A stretch of DNA of 64,000 nucleotides from Diplonema japonicum (lineage: Eukaryota > Euglenozoa > Diplonemea > Diplonemida > Diplonemidae): contig OZ025701.1 in NCBI GenBank assembly GCA_964019335.1, forward strand, positions 420,238-484,237. Reading direction: 5' to 3'. Shown here piece by piece: positions 10,650-20,724 of the stretch (the stretch's first letter is position 1; every line of letters starts with the position of its first letter). The translations under genes and the position numbers were made by a program. Below the pieces are notes generated by a model. That model was not told the origin of the DNA. It searched no databases and saw nothing but the letters and a program-made list of their open reading frames with translations.

Positions 10650-12332
10650 TCATAGACCTGCAAGCCGCTCATGCTCGAGAAGGTCTTCATCGGTGGGGAG
10701 AGAGAGTCCGAGTTTGACAAATTCAGGCAGCGCTTTGTGAGCGATGGGCTCTGAAAGCTCTGTCCCGGCTGTGTTGTGAGAGGCATCAGTAGCCAGTGTG
10801 CCGTGCGTGCCTTGGAGGTCGACGGGGTCGGACTGCACCGTGTCCGTCAGCCACTCCTGCGTCGGCTCGATGAAGATCCTCGGGCTGTTCATCGTGGTGA
10901 CGAGCTCTTCTTGCTCCTCCTTTTTGGGTGTGAAGAATTCCCTCGGACGCGGCTTGGGGAACACCTCCCCCCTTGGCTGCCGTACGGTACTTTGCAAGGG
11001 TGACAGCGGCTCTCGTGGAGGCTTCACTGACACCACCTCCTTCCTGCTCCCCTCCACGCAGCGCATCAGCTTGTCCGTCTCCACCGCGTGTATCTTCTGC
11101 TGCCCTGTCTCTTTCAGCGAGTGCTTCATCTTCAGCTCACGCAGTTTCTCGTGTATCTTCAGCACCGACCCTCTTGGGGCCTCTTGCCTCGCCTTCACCC
11201 TCGCTGCCGTATCCGCAGCAGCAGCCTGCTCCTCCCGTTGTGAGGCAGCTTGCCGTACATCCCGCTCTGCTAGCATTTCGACTACTTCCCTCCGCTCCTT
11301 CGACAGGTCAGCTGGGAGGACCACCTTCTTCTGCTCTGCTTGCTTCCTCACCACAGCCCTCCTGCATTCCCCATTGCCTCCGCTGAACAGTCGGATCCCT
11401 CCGTCGCTGTACCTAGGCCACACACCGCTCCCTGTCGGCTGGTAACTATGGTGCGGCAAGACGTTCTGCCGCTTCACGCTCTCTGTGTCGGACTCGGTGG
11501 CTTCTGACCTGTCGTCCATCAGCAGTTCCGTCAGGTGAGGGTTCGGTGGCTTGTCGGCGACGTAAGCGGACTGCCCTTGCTTCGTCGCAGGCCTTCTGTC
11601 GTGGTTGCCACCCAGTGCGACCCTCTGCTTTCTGACACCCTCCATGAGGGCACGCTTCTCCTCAAGCGGTGTGAGCGGCGGGCAGTTGTTCATGGGTGAC
11701 GTGACGGGCATGCTCGTGGCGGGGTTATGGGTTTTAGTGAGCTTCGTGTCCACGTACTGCATGTCGTAGTAGCGGCCGTCGATCTTCTTCTTCTTGAGAA
11801 CGGGAAGCCGCGGTTGGAGGTGGCACAGTGTCAGGATGCACTCCTTCTCCTTGTGCTCGTCGGACAGCTGGATGGTGAAGAGTGCTTTCTCACCAGAGAC
11901 TACATGGAGCCCGTTGAACTTTATGATCTTCGGAGCGTTGGAGTCGTTCTCTAGGACGAGGAGCTGCGTGATGTTGACGAGGGGGCTGCGGCAGTTGAAG
12001 AAGATGCCAGTCTCGGTGGAGGTCTTGGGTATCAGGTAAACAGCAGCGTCGGTGATAATGAAGAGCTTCGGGATGTGCACGCGACAAGTGTCAACCTCGT
12101 TGACGAGGAGAGAGAAGTGCACCACAGAGTCCCCATTGCTCAGCAGGTGCTGTGATACAATTTTGTGCTGGCAAATCCTCAGCGAATCTAGCATCGTCCC
12201 CTTCAGTATTCCTTTGTCCACTTTTTGCACTTCTGGAACCTTCTTCTCCCCGCACCACCCGAACGCCTCCACGGACCCTGTCCTGTCATACTGCTCTAAC
12301 GGGCTCGCACTAGACGTACCCAGCAACGCCAT
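10650..12332 (-). CDS. Hypothetical protein with N-terminal PH/TH1-like segment
   Basis: A 560-residue protein I cannot name. The first 160 residues contain alternating beta-type stretches, including HIPKLFIITDAAVYLIPK. This resembles the core of PH-like or myosin TH1 domains, which is only a fold-level suggestion. The remainder is charged and probably disordered, with an Ala/Glu/Arg-rich helical segment (SKERREVVEMLAERDVRQAASQREEQ) in the middle. There are no TM segments. The start is ATG 12332, a few bases after CTCTCCGCAG, a good trans-splice acceptor. It is a single exon, 126 bp upstream of the racemase start and 158 bp downstream of the channel gene's stop. Confidence 0.7.
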   Translation of the reverse strand: MALLGTSSASPLEQYDRTGSVEAFGWCGEKKVPEVQKVDKGILKGTMLDSLRICQHKIVSQHLLSNGDSVVHFSLLVNEVDTCRVHIPKLFIITDAAVYLIPKTSTETGIFFNCRSPLVNITQLLVLENDSNAPKIIKFNGLHVVSGEKALFTIQLSDEHKEKECILTLCHLQPRLPVLKKKKIDGRYYDMQYVDTKLTKTHNPATSMPVTSPMNNCPPLTPLEEKRALMEGVRKQRVALGGNHDRRPATKQGQSAYVADKPPNPHLTELLMDDRSEATESDTESVKRQNVLPHHSYQPTGSGVWPRYSDGGIRLFSGGNGECRRAVVRKQAEQKKVVLPADLSKERREVVEMLAERDVRQAASQREEQAAAADTAARVKARQEAPRGSVLKIHEKLRELKMKHSLKETGQQKIHAVETDKLMRCVEGSRKEVVSVKPPREPLSPLQSTVRQPRGEVFPKPRPREFFTPKKEEQEELVTTMNSPRIFIEPTQEWLTDTVQSDPVDLQGTHGTLATDASHNTAGTELSEPIAHKALPEFVKLGLSLPTDEDLLEHERLAGL

Positions 12333-12489
12333 TTTCCTGCGGAGAGGATAGCAGGAAGTAAGAGGAGACAAATATATGCACATAACGGTGATTTAAAGGT
12401 AGGTAGTCTAAAACAAAAGCGTGGTTAGAAGAAACTGGTAACCCCCCCCCCCCCCCCCCCCTTACCCCTCTTTTTTTTCTTTCTTTGTA

Positions 12490-14958
12490 TCAAGAATCCT
12501 TCCCTGTCGATGAGTCGGTGTCCCACTCTACCATTTCTACGCTGTCTTGGCTGAGGGGGATGAACGTCTGTGCACTCTCCGCCCCTTGAAGGCAGCAAGG
12601 CTTCTTCTTAGGCGCGTTGTCCATTCGCCTAAAGAAAGCGTAGACGTACCTGTGACACACCGTACGAAGAGGGGTGCAGCAGTAGACCAGCCCCACAGAG
12701 ATGACGTGTGTTGCAGTAGTCCATATGGCGAGGGCTTTGATAGAGGAGAAGAAGAAGAACCCAATGAACGAGATGGTGGTAGAGAGGGGGCCCCATAAAC
12801 GGCAGAATTCGAATGCTGATTCGGCAAGCGCTTCATATCCTGCTTGGTACATGATGGACTGGTAGTACACCCCTATGAAGGCCATGAAGTTGGACCAATA
12901 CACGATCAGCATGAAGCGGTCAGCGGTGGTGACCTGTGACGTGGCCGGTGTCTGCGCAGCGATCGAAGAATGGAACATGACCGTCGTCACAAGTGACGAG
13001 CCGCAGATGCCAAGCCTCTTTGTGAAGGACGCGGGGCGTATCAGCCACACTCCCAGGTTGACAAGCGTGATGGTGATAGGCGGCAGAAACACCTTCACCA
13101 TTGTTCCAAACACCGGTCGGACAAAGTCAAGCCGCCAGGCGTACCTACTGCTCGCCTTTGTCCCTCCTAAACACGTGCATGACTCTTCAGCGCCAGGCAG
13201 GTTCCACTCCCCCCATCGTACATCGTCCTCCTCTCCCCCGCACTGCCCTGTGATGTACCGTAACGGGTGCTTTAAATACGGCCAGCAGTCAAAAGTCACT
13301 TCTGCACCCCACAGCTGTCCCACACCCTCGTTTGAAAGACCTGGGAAGAATCTTGCGTTGGGGCTCATCCCCGAGTAGTCCTCCAGATGGCAGAACACCA
13401 GGCTGACGTTGTCCGTCGATGACTCGGCAGCGTCCTCGATAACTAACTTGACGGTCTGCGTGTCGAACGGCCAGGAGAGCAGACTTGGCTTGAAAGTGTG
13501 CACAGCTTGCAGACGGAGGTACGAGATCAACCCTTCGGAATTCTTAACAGGTGTGACTGTCTTTGACTGATCGGTGGATGCGAAATTTAGAGTCTTGTAC
13601 GAAGCGTGCGATGTGTTGGTGATATAGCTCGTCCAGCGGTTTTCTTGGAAAAGGGACGGGTCGCAGTTCCCACCCTGTGACGCCTGGAGAGCAGCCAGCG
13701 GGTCCATAAATAGCTCCGTGTGCTGGTGCAAGAAAACGTTCGCGTCCATGTACACGGAGCCCGCCTTGATGTCGACGTTGCCGATGTTGTTGACGTACAC
13801 CCCAACACCCACGAGGCGCACGGTGCCGCCTTTCGTAGGCAAGCAGACTGCTGAGGCGTTGTGCAGACTGGGGTTCGATGTCCCGTGCACCATGCACTTA
13901 TGGTCATCACGTAGTTCTGTAGATCCGATCGCAAGGTCCGCTGCTGTAACCTGCGTTTCAATGTCCTTCACGACTTGCAGCACGCTCCGCCCGTCGCTGC
14001 AACCGCTGTACATCACCTCGGACACCACGCTGCTTGTTTTGTTGTCATCCGCCCACGGTGCCGTCCAGGACGAGTTGTCGACGAGCGTCTTCGTGGGGTT
14101 CACGAGCACTGTGTTGAAGATGGACTTCCAGTCCACCTGCGGGCGAGCAAGGAGCGACGCCCCTGTGTAGTTCACAGCACCTGCGCGTATCCCCGCAACA
14201 GTCGACACAGTGTAGTGGATCTCCTCCCGCTTCTTGACGCAGTCAAGGACGGCGTTGTTGTACACCCCTAGAGACGTGTAGATGACGTCCGTGTTGGACT
14301 TCAGGAGGTCGTTGCAGTAGGTGGTGAGCCGGTCCCATACTGTCTGGTTGACGCTAGTGTCGACAGTGTGCCGCATGTCGATGGCGGTGAGTGTAGTGCA
14401 TGTCCCGGGGCTCACGTCATGTACGGCTTGCAAGAAGGCGTAGTCCCTCACGGAGGGAGGGGACTTGACGAGCATCGCGATCTTCTTCCCTACTCTTGCC
14501 GACTGCAGCCCCGCCATGACCCCCGTGAGGTACGAGCCCTTGACGGCTGACAGGGTTACCACCTTTGTGTTAGATGAGAGGTTCGTCATCACGTTTGCCT
14601 CCCCTAGCGTGAAAGTCACAAACCAGCTGTCCACCTGCGTTGTTAAGGATTCGTCGAACGTGGTCTCAAGGCCCACCACGATGTCCACCCCGTGCTCTTG
14701 TAAGTACCGCTGCACTTGCTCTTTCATCGCCTGATCGTTCCACACCGTTTCGGTCGGCTCCTCTCCGGCCTTCACCTTCGGGTTCAGAAAATTGAACTTG
14801 ACATCCTCTGTATCCTGCGCCTTGCTGTCCCTTTCTATGGCTTTTACGCTTTCTTTAATATTACTACTGAAGTACCACCCGAGCTGCTCTGGCGTTTTAG
14901 AAACCAGGAGGATGTCAAGCACCGCCGTCACAAGGGCGGCGAGGAGGATGGGCACCAT
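12490..14958 (-). CDS. BMP/PnrA-like binding domain fused to a pentameric ligand-gated ion channel
   Basis: A predicted membrane receptor-channel of 822 residues in one exon. Residues 1-22 form a signal or anchor segment. Residues about 85-345 resemble the Bmp/PnrA periplasmic binding family: GSYLTGVMAGLQSARVGKKIAML, then SNTDVIYTSLGVYNNAVLDC. Residues about 378-640 look like a Cys-loop-superfamily ectodomain: VGVGVYVNNIGNVDIKAGS, and WPFDTQTVKLVIED at 496-509. The canonical Cys pair is lacking there, as in prokaryotic members. M1 is near 621-640 (with a Pro pair at its start), M2 646-668, M3 678-704, and one or two further hydrophobic segments lie at 724-761. The short tail is cytosolic. ATG 14958 follows CATCCTAG. 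Binding of a nucleoside or other small ligand is only inferred from the Bmp family. Confidence 0.85.
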   Translation of the reverse strand: MVPILLAALVTAVLDILLVSKTPEQLGWYFSSNIKESVKAIERDSKAQDTEDVKFNFLNPKVKAGEEPTETVWNDQAMKEQVQRYLQEHGVDIVVGLETTFDESLTTQVDSWFVTFTLGEANVMTNLSSNTKVVTLSAVKGSYLTGVMAGLQSARVGKKIAMLVKSPPSVRDYAFLQAVHDVSPGTCTTLTAIDMRHTVDTSVNQTVWDRLTTYCNDLLKSNTDVIYTSLGVYNNAVLDCVKKREEIHYTVSTVAGIRAGAVNYTGASLLARPQVDWKSIFNTVLVNPTKTLVDNSSWTAPWADDNKTSSVVSEVMYSGCSDGRSVLQVVKDIETQVTAADLAIGSTELRDDHKCMVHGTSNPSLHNASAVCLPTKGGTVRLVGVGVYVNNIGNVDIKAGSVYMDANVFLHQHTELFMDPLAALQASQGGNCDPSLFQENRWTSYITNTSHASYKTLNFASTDQSKTVTPVKNSEGLISYLRLQAVHTFKPSLLSWPFDTQTVKLVIEDAAESSTDNVSLVFCHLEDYSGMSPNARFFPGLSNEGVGQLWGAEVTFDCWPYLKHPLRYITGQCGGEEDDVRWGEWNLPGAEESCTCLGGTKASSRYAWRLDFVRPVFGTMVKVFLPPITITLVNLGVWLIRPASFTKRLGICGSSLVTTVMFHSSIAAQTPATSQVTTADRFMLIVYWSNFMAFIGVYYQSIMYQAGYEALAESAFEFCRLWGPLSTTISFIGFFFFSSIKALAIWTTATHVISVGLVYCCTPLRTVCHRYVYAFFRRMDNAPKKKPCCLQGAESAQTFIPLSQDSVEMVEWDTDSSTGKDS

Positions 14959-15002
14959 AGGACCCTTACACCACTAGGATGGTTTGATGAAGGGTAATAC
15001 GG

Positions 15003-15035
<33 letters not shown>

Positions 15036-15045
15036 CAATAGGCAT

Positions 15046-15774
15046 TCAGAGCATATGTCGAAACGTGAGGGAGACCCTGTCCCCTGTGCGGAGGCAAGGG
15101 GTTCCTGGGGGTGCATTGATGCAGTCAGAGGGGATGGTGTCGGTGTCGGGGAGGATCTCGTGGGTGTGTTGAGAATAAATGTCGTCAGAAAACACGACGA
15201 GAGTGCGAGGTTGCAGAAGCACAGAGAAGGAAGAGCCTTGGCAGCCCATCCTAGGAGCAAGACGGAAAAACGCGGGCTGCAACAAGGAAAGGGTAACAGT
15301 GCACGGGACATAGGCAGGGCCATCTGTGTGTGGGAGAATCCCACCACCAGGAGGGTACTTATTTATCAGAACGTGATTGCAAGAAGCCGCCCCCCATGCC
15401 TCTGCACCTTTAAAAGCAGCCATGAGTCCGTCGAGCCAGGAGGGGAGTCCATCCGATGTGAATTCCATTACCATTCTCCCTTTCAACTCCACCCATTTTC
15501 CTTGAGTTCCACAATGATCTACGTATTTTGCTAGCTCCTCCTCACCTGCTGCACTTACTGCATTCTCGATGACCCAGAGGTTATTCTCGGGTCCTATTTT
15601 ACACCGTTCTTGCCATCCTTTGGGCAGTGTCACTCCAACAGGGAGGCCTTGCCTGTGTGTTACACGTGCCGGGTTTTCGTTTTTTTTTTCTTCAGTTCTT
15701 TCGTGTTCTCCCTCTGTGTTATTATCCATGTTGTCAAGTGCTTCCCGCAGCAAGACGGCCATATCAATTGCCAT
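15046..15774 (-). CDS. ALKBH6: ALKBH6-like 2-oxoglutarate/Fe(II) oxygenase
   Basis: A member of the AlkB family of 2-oxoglutarate-dependent dioxygenases; its substrate is not established from sequence. The 242-residue protein shows the strand NHVLINKYPPGGGILPHTDGP, with the metal-binding HxD at about 149-151, then CTVTLSL. A distal His lies at about 203-205 (SQHTHEI), and the 2OG-binding Arg is in RVSLTFRHM near the C-terminus. This arrangement matches ALKBH6. ATG 15774 comes right after an adenine run and AG. The preceding 44 bp (15820-15777), starting GTACTA, have the same make-up as the coding introns, so a 5'-UTR intron is likely. The gene ends 88 bp upstream of the channel gene start. 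Confidence 0.85.
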   Translation of the reverse strand: MAIDMAVLLREALDNMDNNTEGEHERTEEKKNENPARVTHRQGLPVGVTLPKGWQERCKIGPENNLWVIENAVSAAGEEELAKYVDHCGTQGKWVELKGRMVMEFTSDGLPSWLDGLMAAFKGAEAWGAASCNHVLINKYPPGGGILPHTDGPAYVPCTVTLSLLQPAFFRLAPRMGCQGSSFSVLLQPRTLVVFSDDIYSQHTHEILPDTDTIPSDCINAPPGTPCLRTGDRVSLTFRHML

Positions 15775-15775
15775 T

Positions 15776-15776
<1 letters not shown>

Positions 15777-15811
<35 letters not shown>

Positions 15812-15820
15812 TTGTAGTAC
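15777..15820 (-). other. Putative 5'-UTR intron of the ALKBH6-like gene
   Basis: On the coding strand this reads GTACTACAAAGC followed by a long adenine run and a terminal G. At 44 bp it has the same form as the introns inside coding regions here, and its removal places the ATG three bases after the junction. Confidence 0.5.
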
Positions 15821-16266
15821 CTATTCACCCCTCCTCCTTTTTCTTAATGACGCTTAGGGAGAAACAGAAAAAGGAGAAGGGGGAAAAAAAAAAAAGGAGG
15901 GGATTTTTTTTTCATTTTATATTCCTCCACTGTTATAGACTCATAACGCCAGCCTCGGCATTGTGAGGGGTGTGTGTGAATGTGTGTGTGTGTGTGTTTC
16001 TTTTCTTTTCTTTTTTTTTTATCCCCAATGGGGAATGGAGGTGGTAAATCCATAAGGTCAAAAATAGTAACTTAGTAAGTGGGAGAGAAAAAAAAAAAAA
16101 AAAAAGGAGGGGAGGGGAGGGAGGGGAGAGCTCCTCGGCTTTTACTTAAAAAAGGAATTGGAGGTTTCCCCGGTCCCATGGCTTGTATGTCCACTGTCGG
16201 AGCCAGTCCTGGCAGAAAATAAAAAAAGTAATCTTCTTCTCTCTTTTCCTTTTTTTTTTTTTTTTT
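15821..16266. other. Intergenic, low complexity
   Basis: Homopolymer runs and a short (TG)n tract around 15970-15998; no gene seen. Confidence 0.6.
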
Positions 16267-17217
16267 TTAACCCATAAAGGACCGGAGCTGAATATTCAAA
16301 CTTTTTTTTAATTCTGCTAAGGCATTTTTAGTGCTCTGCATGCCCACTCTTTAAAGATATGTCGCCCGTAAATTTTTGTATCCAAACTGCAAGGGGAGAA
16401 AAAAAATAGTGGCACAGACATTGTTTTTTTTACACCCCACAAGGAGTTGTACCGAAAGTACTTCTGAAGAATGGTCAGTGCCACCGGATGATGGGGATAT
16501 CCCGGATATGGAATGGGATGACAAAATCGAGAAGGTGGGGAGGAAAATATTTCGCAAGGTACCAGGTCCAAGTGTACCAGTAGTGGGTCTCAACGGGCTG
16601 GAGGTTTTTCCTTTGTTTTTGATAGGGCGCCCCTCCAGCAGGGGGTTTGTCCTGTACTTTGAGTTGTTTTTCACTCCTGCGGCTCTAAAAGGCTATCGTG
16701 GGGTGGGCAGCAAGCCATTCGAGTGGTATAGAGGCCTTTGGATACTTACAGGGCTCATAATCAAGACAGATATCAAGGTCTACTGGGCACAGGACGAACT
16801 CACAGATACCCCATATTCACAATATTTCAGAACGGTAATGGAAAGAAACAGGCTCCTAAGAATAATGCGCCAAATGCGGTTTGGGTTGCCCCCTGGTGGA
16901 GGAGAAGGAGACAGAATGGCTAAAGGGCGCAATCTTATAAATCTTGTGGTTCCTTCTTGGTCATCCCTGTATGTACCCAAGCGAAACCTTGCACTGTGCC
17001 CTTTGCAAGAGTTGTTTCTCTCAAATGCTGCTCTACCACCAAAGTTTGGGCGCGTCTGGGGCTGAAATGCAGGCCGCTTCGCGCTCCAGAAATGGGGTAG
17101 TGAAAAGAATATAGGTACACACCCTCTAACTCCACCCTCGCCATTTTATTTTGGTATTTGAACGAAAAGTTCAAAATCGACTTTTTGGACGAAAAATAGC
17201 GGTCCTTTATGGGTTAA
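16267..17217 (+). mobile_element. piggyBac-type transposon remnant with TTAA ends
   Basis: The element starts TTAA-CCCATAAAGGACCG at 16267 and ends with the exact complement, CGGTCCTTTATGGG-TTAA, at 17200-17217. This gives 14-bp terminal inverted repeats flanked by TTAA, the target site specific to piggyBac elements. The interior holds a decayed piggyBac transposase reading on the plus strand, opposite to every gene in the window. At 951 bp it is too short for a full element and is internally deleted. Confidence 0.85.
16376..17065 (+). pseudogene. piggyBac transposase fragment (DDE_Tnp_1_7-like)
   Basis: The open frame has the N-terminal part of the piggyBac transposase domain: FELFFTP, then YRGLWILTGLIIKTDIKVYW, RTVMERNRLLRIMRQMRF and DRMAKGRNLINL. 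The final segment LYVPKRNLAL...LPPKFGRVWG aligns by pattern with the family's stretch around the first catalytic Asp. That Asp appears to be missing (Cys-Pro follows LAL). There is no in-frame ATG at the beginning, and the frame stops at 17065, far short of the usual length of about 550-600 residues. I judge it inactive. Confidence 0.75.
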
Positions 17218-18384
17218 AAATATAAAAAGCCCATATTTCCCTTTTTGCTGCATCTAAGGTTCGTTTTGTTCCTTATTATTTTCTCTTCCCCCCCTCTACA
17301 CCTTGTGTTGAAGACCTCTTAATGGGTCAACAAAAAAAAAGGGGGACAAGGAAGAAGCTGGGTCTTTCTTTGATAGGCGGCACTCACGATATCTAGAAAA
17401 TTAGAAATTAGAGCGTTTTCACAGCTTTTTTTTTTTTGTAATTGTATATGGGGGGGGAAGAAAACTGCAAAGAAAAAAAAGAAAAAAAGAAAAGGAAAAA
17501 CCAACACGATAATCAAAATACAAGGGTACTGAGCTGAGAGCCCCCTTTGGTCGCCTGCTTGCTGGGTATAATGAAAATGAATTCATATTTCTTTTAGGCA
17601 GAAAATGAAAGTTAGACTAACTCATTGTGTTGTTGCAGTTTGGTTCCCTCCCCCCCCCCCCCCCCCCCCATCCTTTCTGTTCATCAGACTAAGTTAACTA
17701 AAACACAGTGATTCTGGAAAAAAAAAGAAGTTATTATTATTGGCGCTTGATGTGTGCGCACTAGCACCTTTTACCCACTAATCACAAAAAAAGGGGGGGG
17801 GAGAGAGAGGACAAAATAAACTCAAAGTACAGGACAAGCCCCCCGCTAGAGGGCCGCCCTATGGGAGGGGGGCCTATCTGTTAATACTCCCCTTCTGGAG
17901 CATAAATAAATAAAACGGACGATTAAGAAGGAAAAGAATTCTTCGTGGTTTGAGGGGGGGGGGGGGGGGGGTAGAGGACCAAAAAAAAAAGAAGTCGAAT
18001 CGGAGAAGGCATTATTGGATTTTTTTTTTTAAAGCACCTATCACACATAGAAAACCAAGTTACAAGTGGATACTTACTTAAAAGACAGTTAATGCCAGAT
18101 AATGCCCAATAATCCGAATCAGATGAACTCAAGCAGGAGGACCATCCTTCCTCCTCTACATTTTGTTCTCTTTTTTTTCTTAAGAGGGGGGGGGGGGGGG
18201 GGGGGGGGAGGACCACCCACACGGGGAGGGGGGATTTTGACAAGGAGAAGGAATAGAAACAAAACTAACCCCGTAACACATAAAAAGAAAACTTTCTTTC
18301 TTTTCACACGTTGGAAAGTCATACAACAAAAAATCTGGCTCAAAAAAAAAATGATATCTTCTTTTGGGTCCCCCCTTCCCATCC
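17218..18384. other. Intergenic, homopolymer-rich
   Basis: Contains runs of C (about 17650-17669) and G (about 17947-17971 and 18186-18208) and short A/T runs; no gene or repeat structure recognised. Confidence 0.6.
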
Positions 18385-20419
18385 TTAAGACCCACTTGCA
18401 AAAGTAAACGTGATTTTAAAGTCACTCGGATAATTTTTCATCGCCTTGTTTTTATGAGGCCCGTCTGTCGTTTCCCTAGTGAAGACGAGAGGCTTGCTAG
18501 GGTCAATCATCGAAGTATGAAACCAGAGCCACCAAGTGGATTTCGAGATACTCACCGGGACCGTCCTATCACCGAAAAACCAATGAAATCTTACGTCTCC
18601 TTTTTTTTTCTTTTTTTTTTCCCCTCTCTTTTTTTCCCCCCATACCACACAGAACTTCAGCATTCGACACGTCATAGGTAACAGCCAGCGGGTAAGAAGG
18701 CTGTTTTTGATCGATCTCGTGCTTCATAAAGTACTCTTTTGGTTTGTACAGCCCCGGATCCTTGTGAGGATAGTGTGCTGTGAGCAAATACTTATTATCC
18801 GGCTCGGGAGGCACCAACACACGCTTTTTCTTTTTTTTCGGTGAAGAGGAAGAGCTTGGGCTTCCCGGGTTTGCATCTCCATGAAAGCCTCTTGACGGGC
18901 AGGAGTGCCACAACACCTCTGCCTTCGATCCGTTGAGCCCTACTGCCCAGAGTTGTGATGGTTCGATAGAGACGAACCCAGGCAGAGGGGTAATGGAGAT
19001 GCTGCTGAGCCGGAGTCTTACTGTTGGGACCTGTTTGCCCATTCTGACGTAACGTTCAAAGTACCTTACGTATCTTGCTTGGGATGGTGACTCCACACCG
19101 GAGAAGCCACTGTCTGCGCGTGCTTTTGCGAAAATGTCCATCGCCTTCTCCGCATTCGCCGCCCTTCCTGAGTACAGTAAATAACAACAGATGCACATCC
19201 CTGTTCTCCCCTTCCCCGCCTTGCAGTGGACGACTATTACGTTCTTCACGTCCGTTGTGTGCCACGCCGACGCTGCCTTGCAGAAGCCCTCGATGACGCT
19301 GAGGTCCGCTGCGTTGTGGTCGTCTATAAGGATGTGCTGCACGCTGCCGTTGAAGGGCGCTGTGTCGTAGCCTCGCTCCTTGCAAAGGTTGAAAACCTTG
19401 TAACTTGCGGTGTGGTGCTCGTCGAGGAAAGCAGAGACTGTGTGGATGCTGTTGCGGTAGAACTGTTCGATGCCTGTCCCAGGCCACGACATCGCAATGA
19501 TCCGCGGGGTGACGTACGCCAGGTCCAGGTTGTAGTGCGAAGAAACGTGCCTCCGCCGCGACCCCGACACACTTGACCTTGCCACATTCTTGGACCCTAC
19601 TGCTATCTCAAAGCATGCCACGCACAGCCTTACAAACCGGCAGAACCTCAATACCCTGAACACGCCCAACAGGAACGGCGCGACACTCTTGAGCCCCACA
19701 CCGATGTCGTCCATCAAAGTCAGCGCTTCCAGCACCACACAGGCTGTGATGATAACTAGCTCGATGGTGTTGATCCTCGCATGCCGTCCCCTGAAGAACA
19801 CCTCCCACCCTGACGACCACGCCCGTAGTATGATCTCTATCAAGAACAGCACTGAGTCTGTCAGCGTTACCACGTGTAGCGCGGTAGCCACGTCGTCCCT
19901 GTCCGTGCTCTCTGCCCAGTACGTCACTGCTAGCATCGTCAGGTCAGCCACGATGAGGAGTGCTAGCGCCACCTGGAACTGCACGGTGTTGAGCACTCTC
20001 TGTATCCGTTCTTTCCGGGTGCTCTGCTTATCAGACTGCAAGGCGAGTGGCGGGTCCACCAAAATCTCATCCTGGTCAACCACTGGGTGCTCTTTATGGT
20101 GCACAACAAGGGGATTGGGGTTTGGGTCGGGCTTCCGCTCAGAGGTGGGATGGTGGACCATGTCCTGAACGAGGCTTGACGGGACGGCCTGGCCTCTTCC
20201 ACGTCCCCTCCCGCGACCCCTGCCACGACCAGGGGAAACTTGGCCAGGGGGCGGTTGTCTCATTGGTGTCAGCAACCCGCTGCCTACAGGTAGCGTGCGG
20301 GGGGTTAGTGTGCCAGAGGACCCTGGGCTCAGGAAGGGAATCGCCATCGACCGATTACTTTCATCCCACGTCCCTACCGAAGGGCTGTCCATAGCTGTGT
20401 TCGCGGTATCATTCATCAT
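18385..20419 (-). CDS. Voltage-sensing phosphatase (TPTE/Ci-VSP type)
   Basis: A membrane phosphoinositide phosphatase gated by voltage. The exons are 20419-18646 and 18599-18385, giving about 662 residues. An N-terminal extension carries a (GR)n repeat at residues 64-76. The four-helix voltage sensor spans about 145-272, and S4 has regularly spaced arginines at about 255, 258, 261 and 264. A basic linker (SRRRH) precedes a PTEN-like phosphatase domain. Its active-site loop HCKAGKGRTG (398-407) is identical in pattern to PTEN. The 46-bp intron 18645-18600 (phase 1, adenine-rich, ending AAAG) joins LCG to DVRFHWFF. The tail then reads as a PTEN/TPTE C2 domain (WLWFHTS, NYPSDFKITFTF). ATG 20419 follows CTGACTAG. 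Confidence 0.92.
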
Positions 20420-20724
20420 AGGCGGTGCTAGTCAGCCTTTGTTTGGCTGGCCGTGTCATCTCCACCCGCCGTGCCCTGTGGTGGGATTGGGTTAATCGGC
20501 AACAAATTATAGATAATAAGAACAAAAGAATCACTATGGGAGAAGTGCTAGCAACGACCTTAAAAAAAAAAGTCGATAAAGTTTCTGTGTGCATGGTGTT
20601 CAAAAAGAAATTCACAAGAGAAAGCACCCCTTTTACTGGCACCTTTGATTGTAAGCCGAAACGGTGCTACATAGTTAAAGGCCCGCTTTTCCAGAGACCG
20701 AGAAAAAAGAAAGAATTAGAACAT
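20420..20724. other. Intergenic spacer
   Basis: A 305-bp spacer holding the 5' leader of the phosphatase gene and the 3' end of the cysteine-rich gene. No further gene is seen. Confidence 0.5.

Noticed and set aside
10525-10653. Hydrophobic N-terminal leader on the racemase
   Set aside because: It lies upstream of a likely trans-splice acceptor; the conserved protein starts at ATG 10524 without it.
10776-11445. Long plus-strand open frames opposite the 560-residue protein
   Set aside because: They are antisense shadows of a GC-rich coding exon, with no family motif and Ser/Pro/Leu-biased composition. The same holds for plus-strand frames opposite most genes here.
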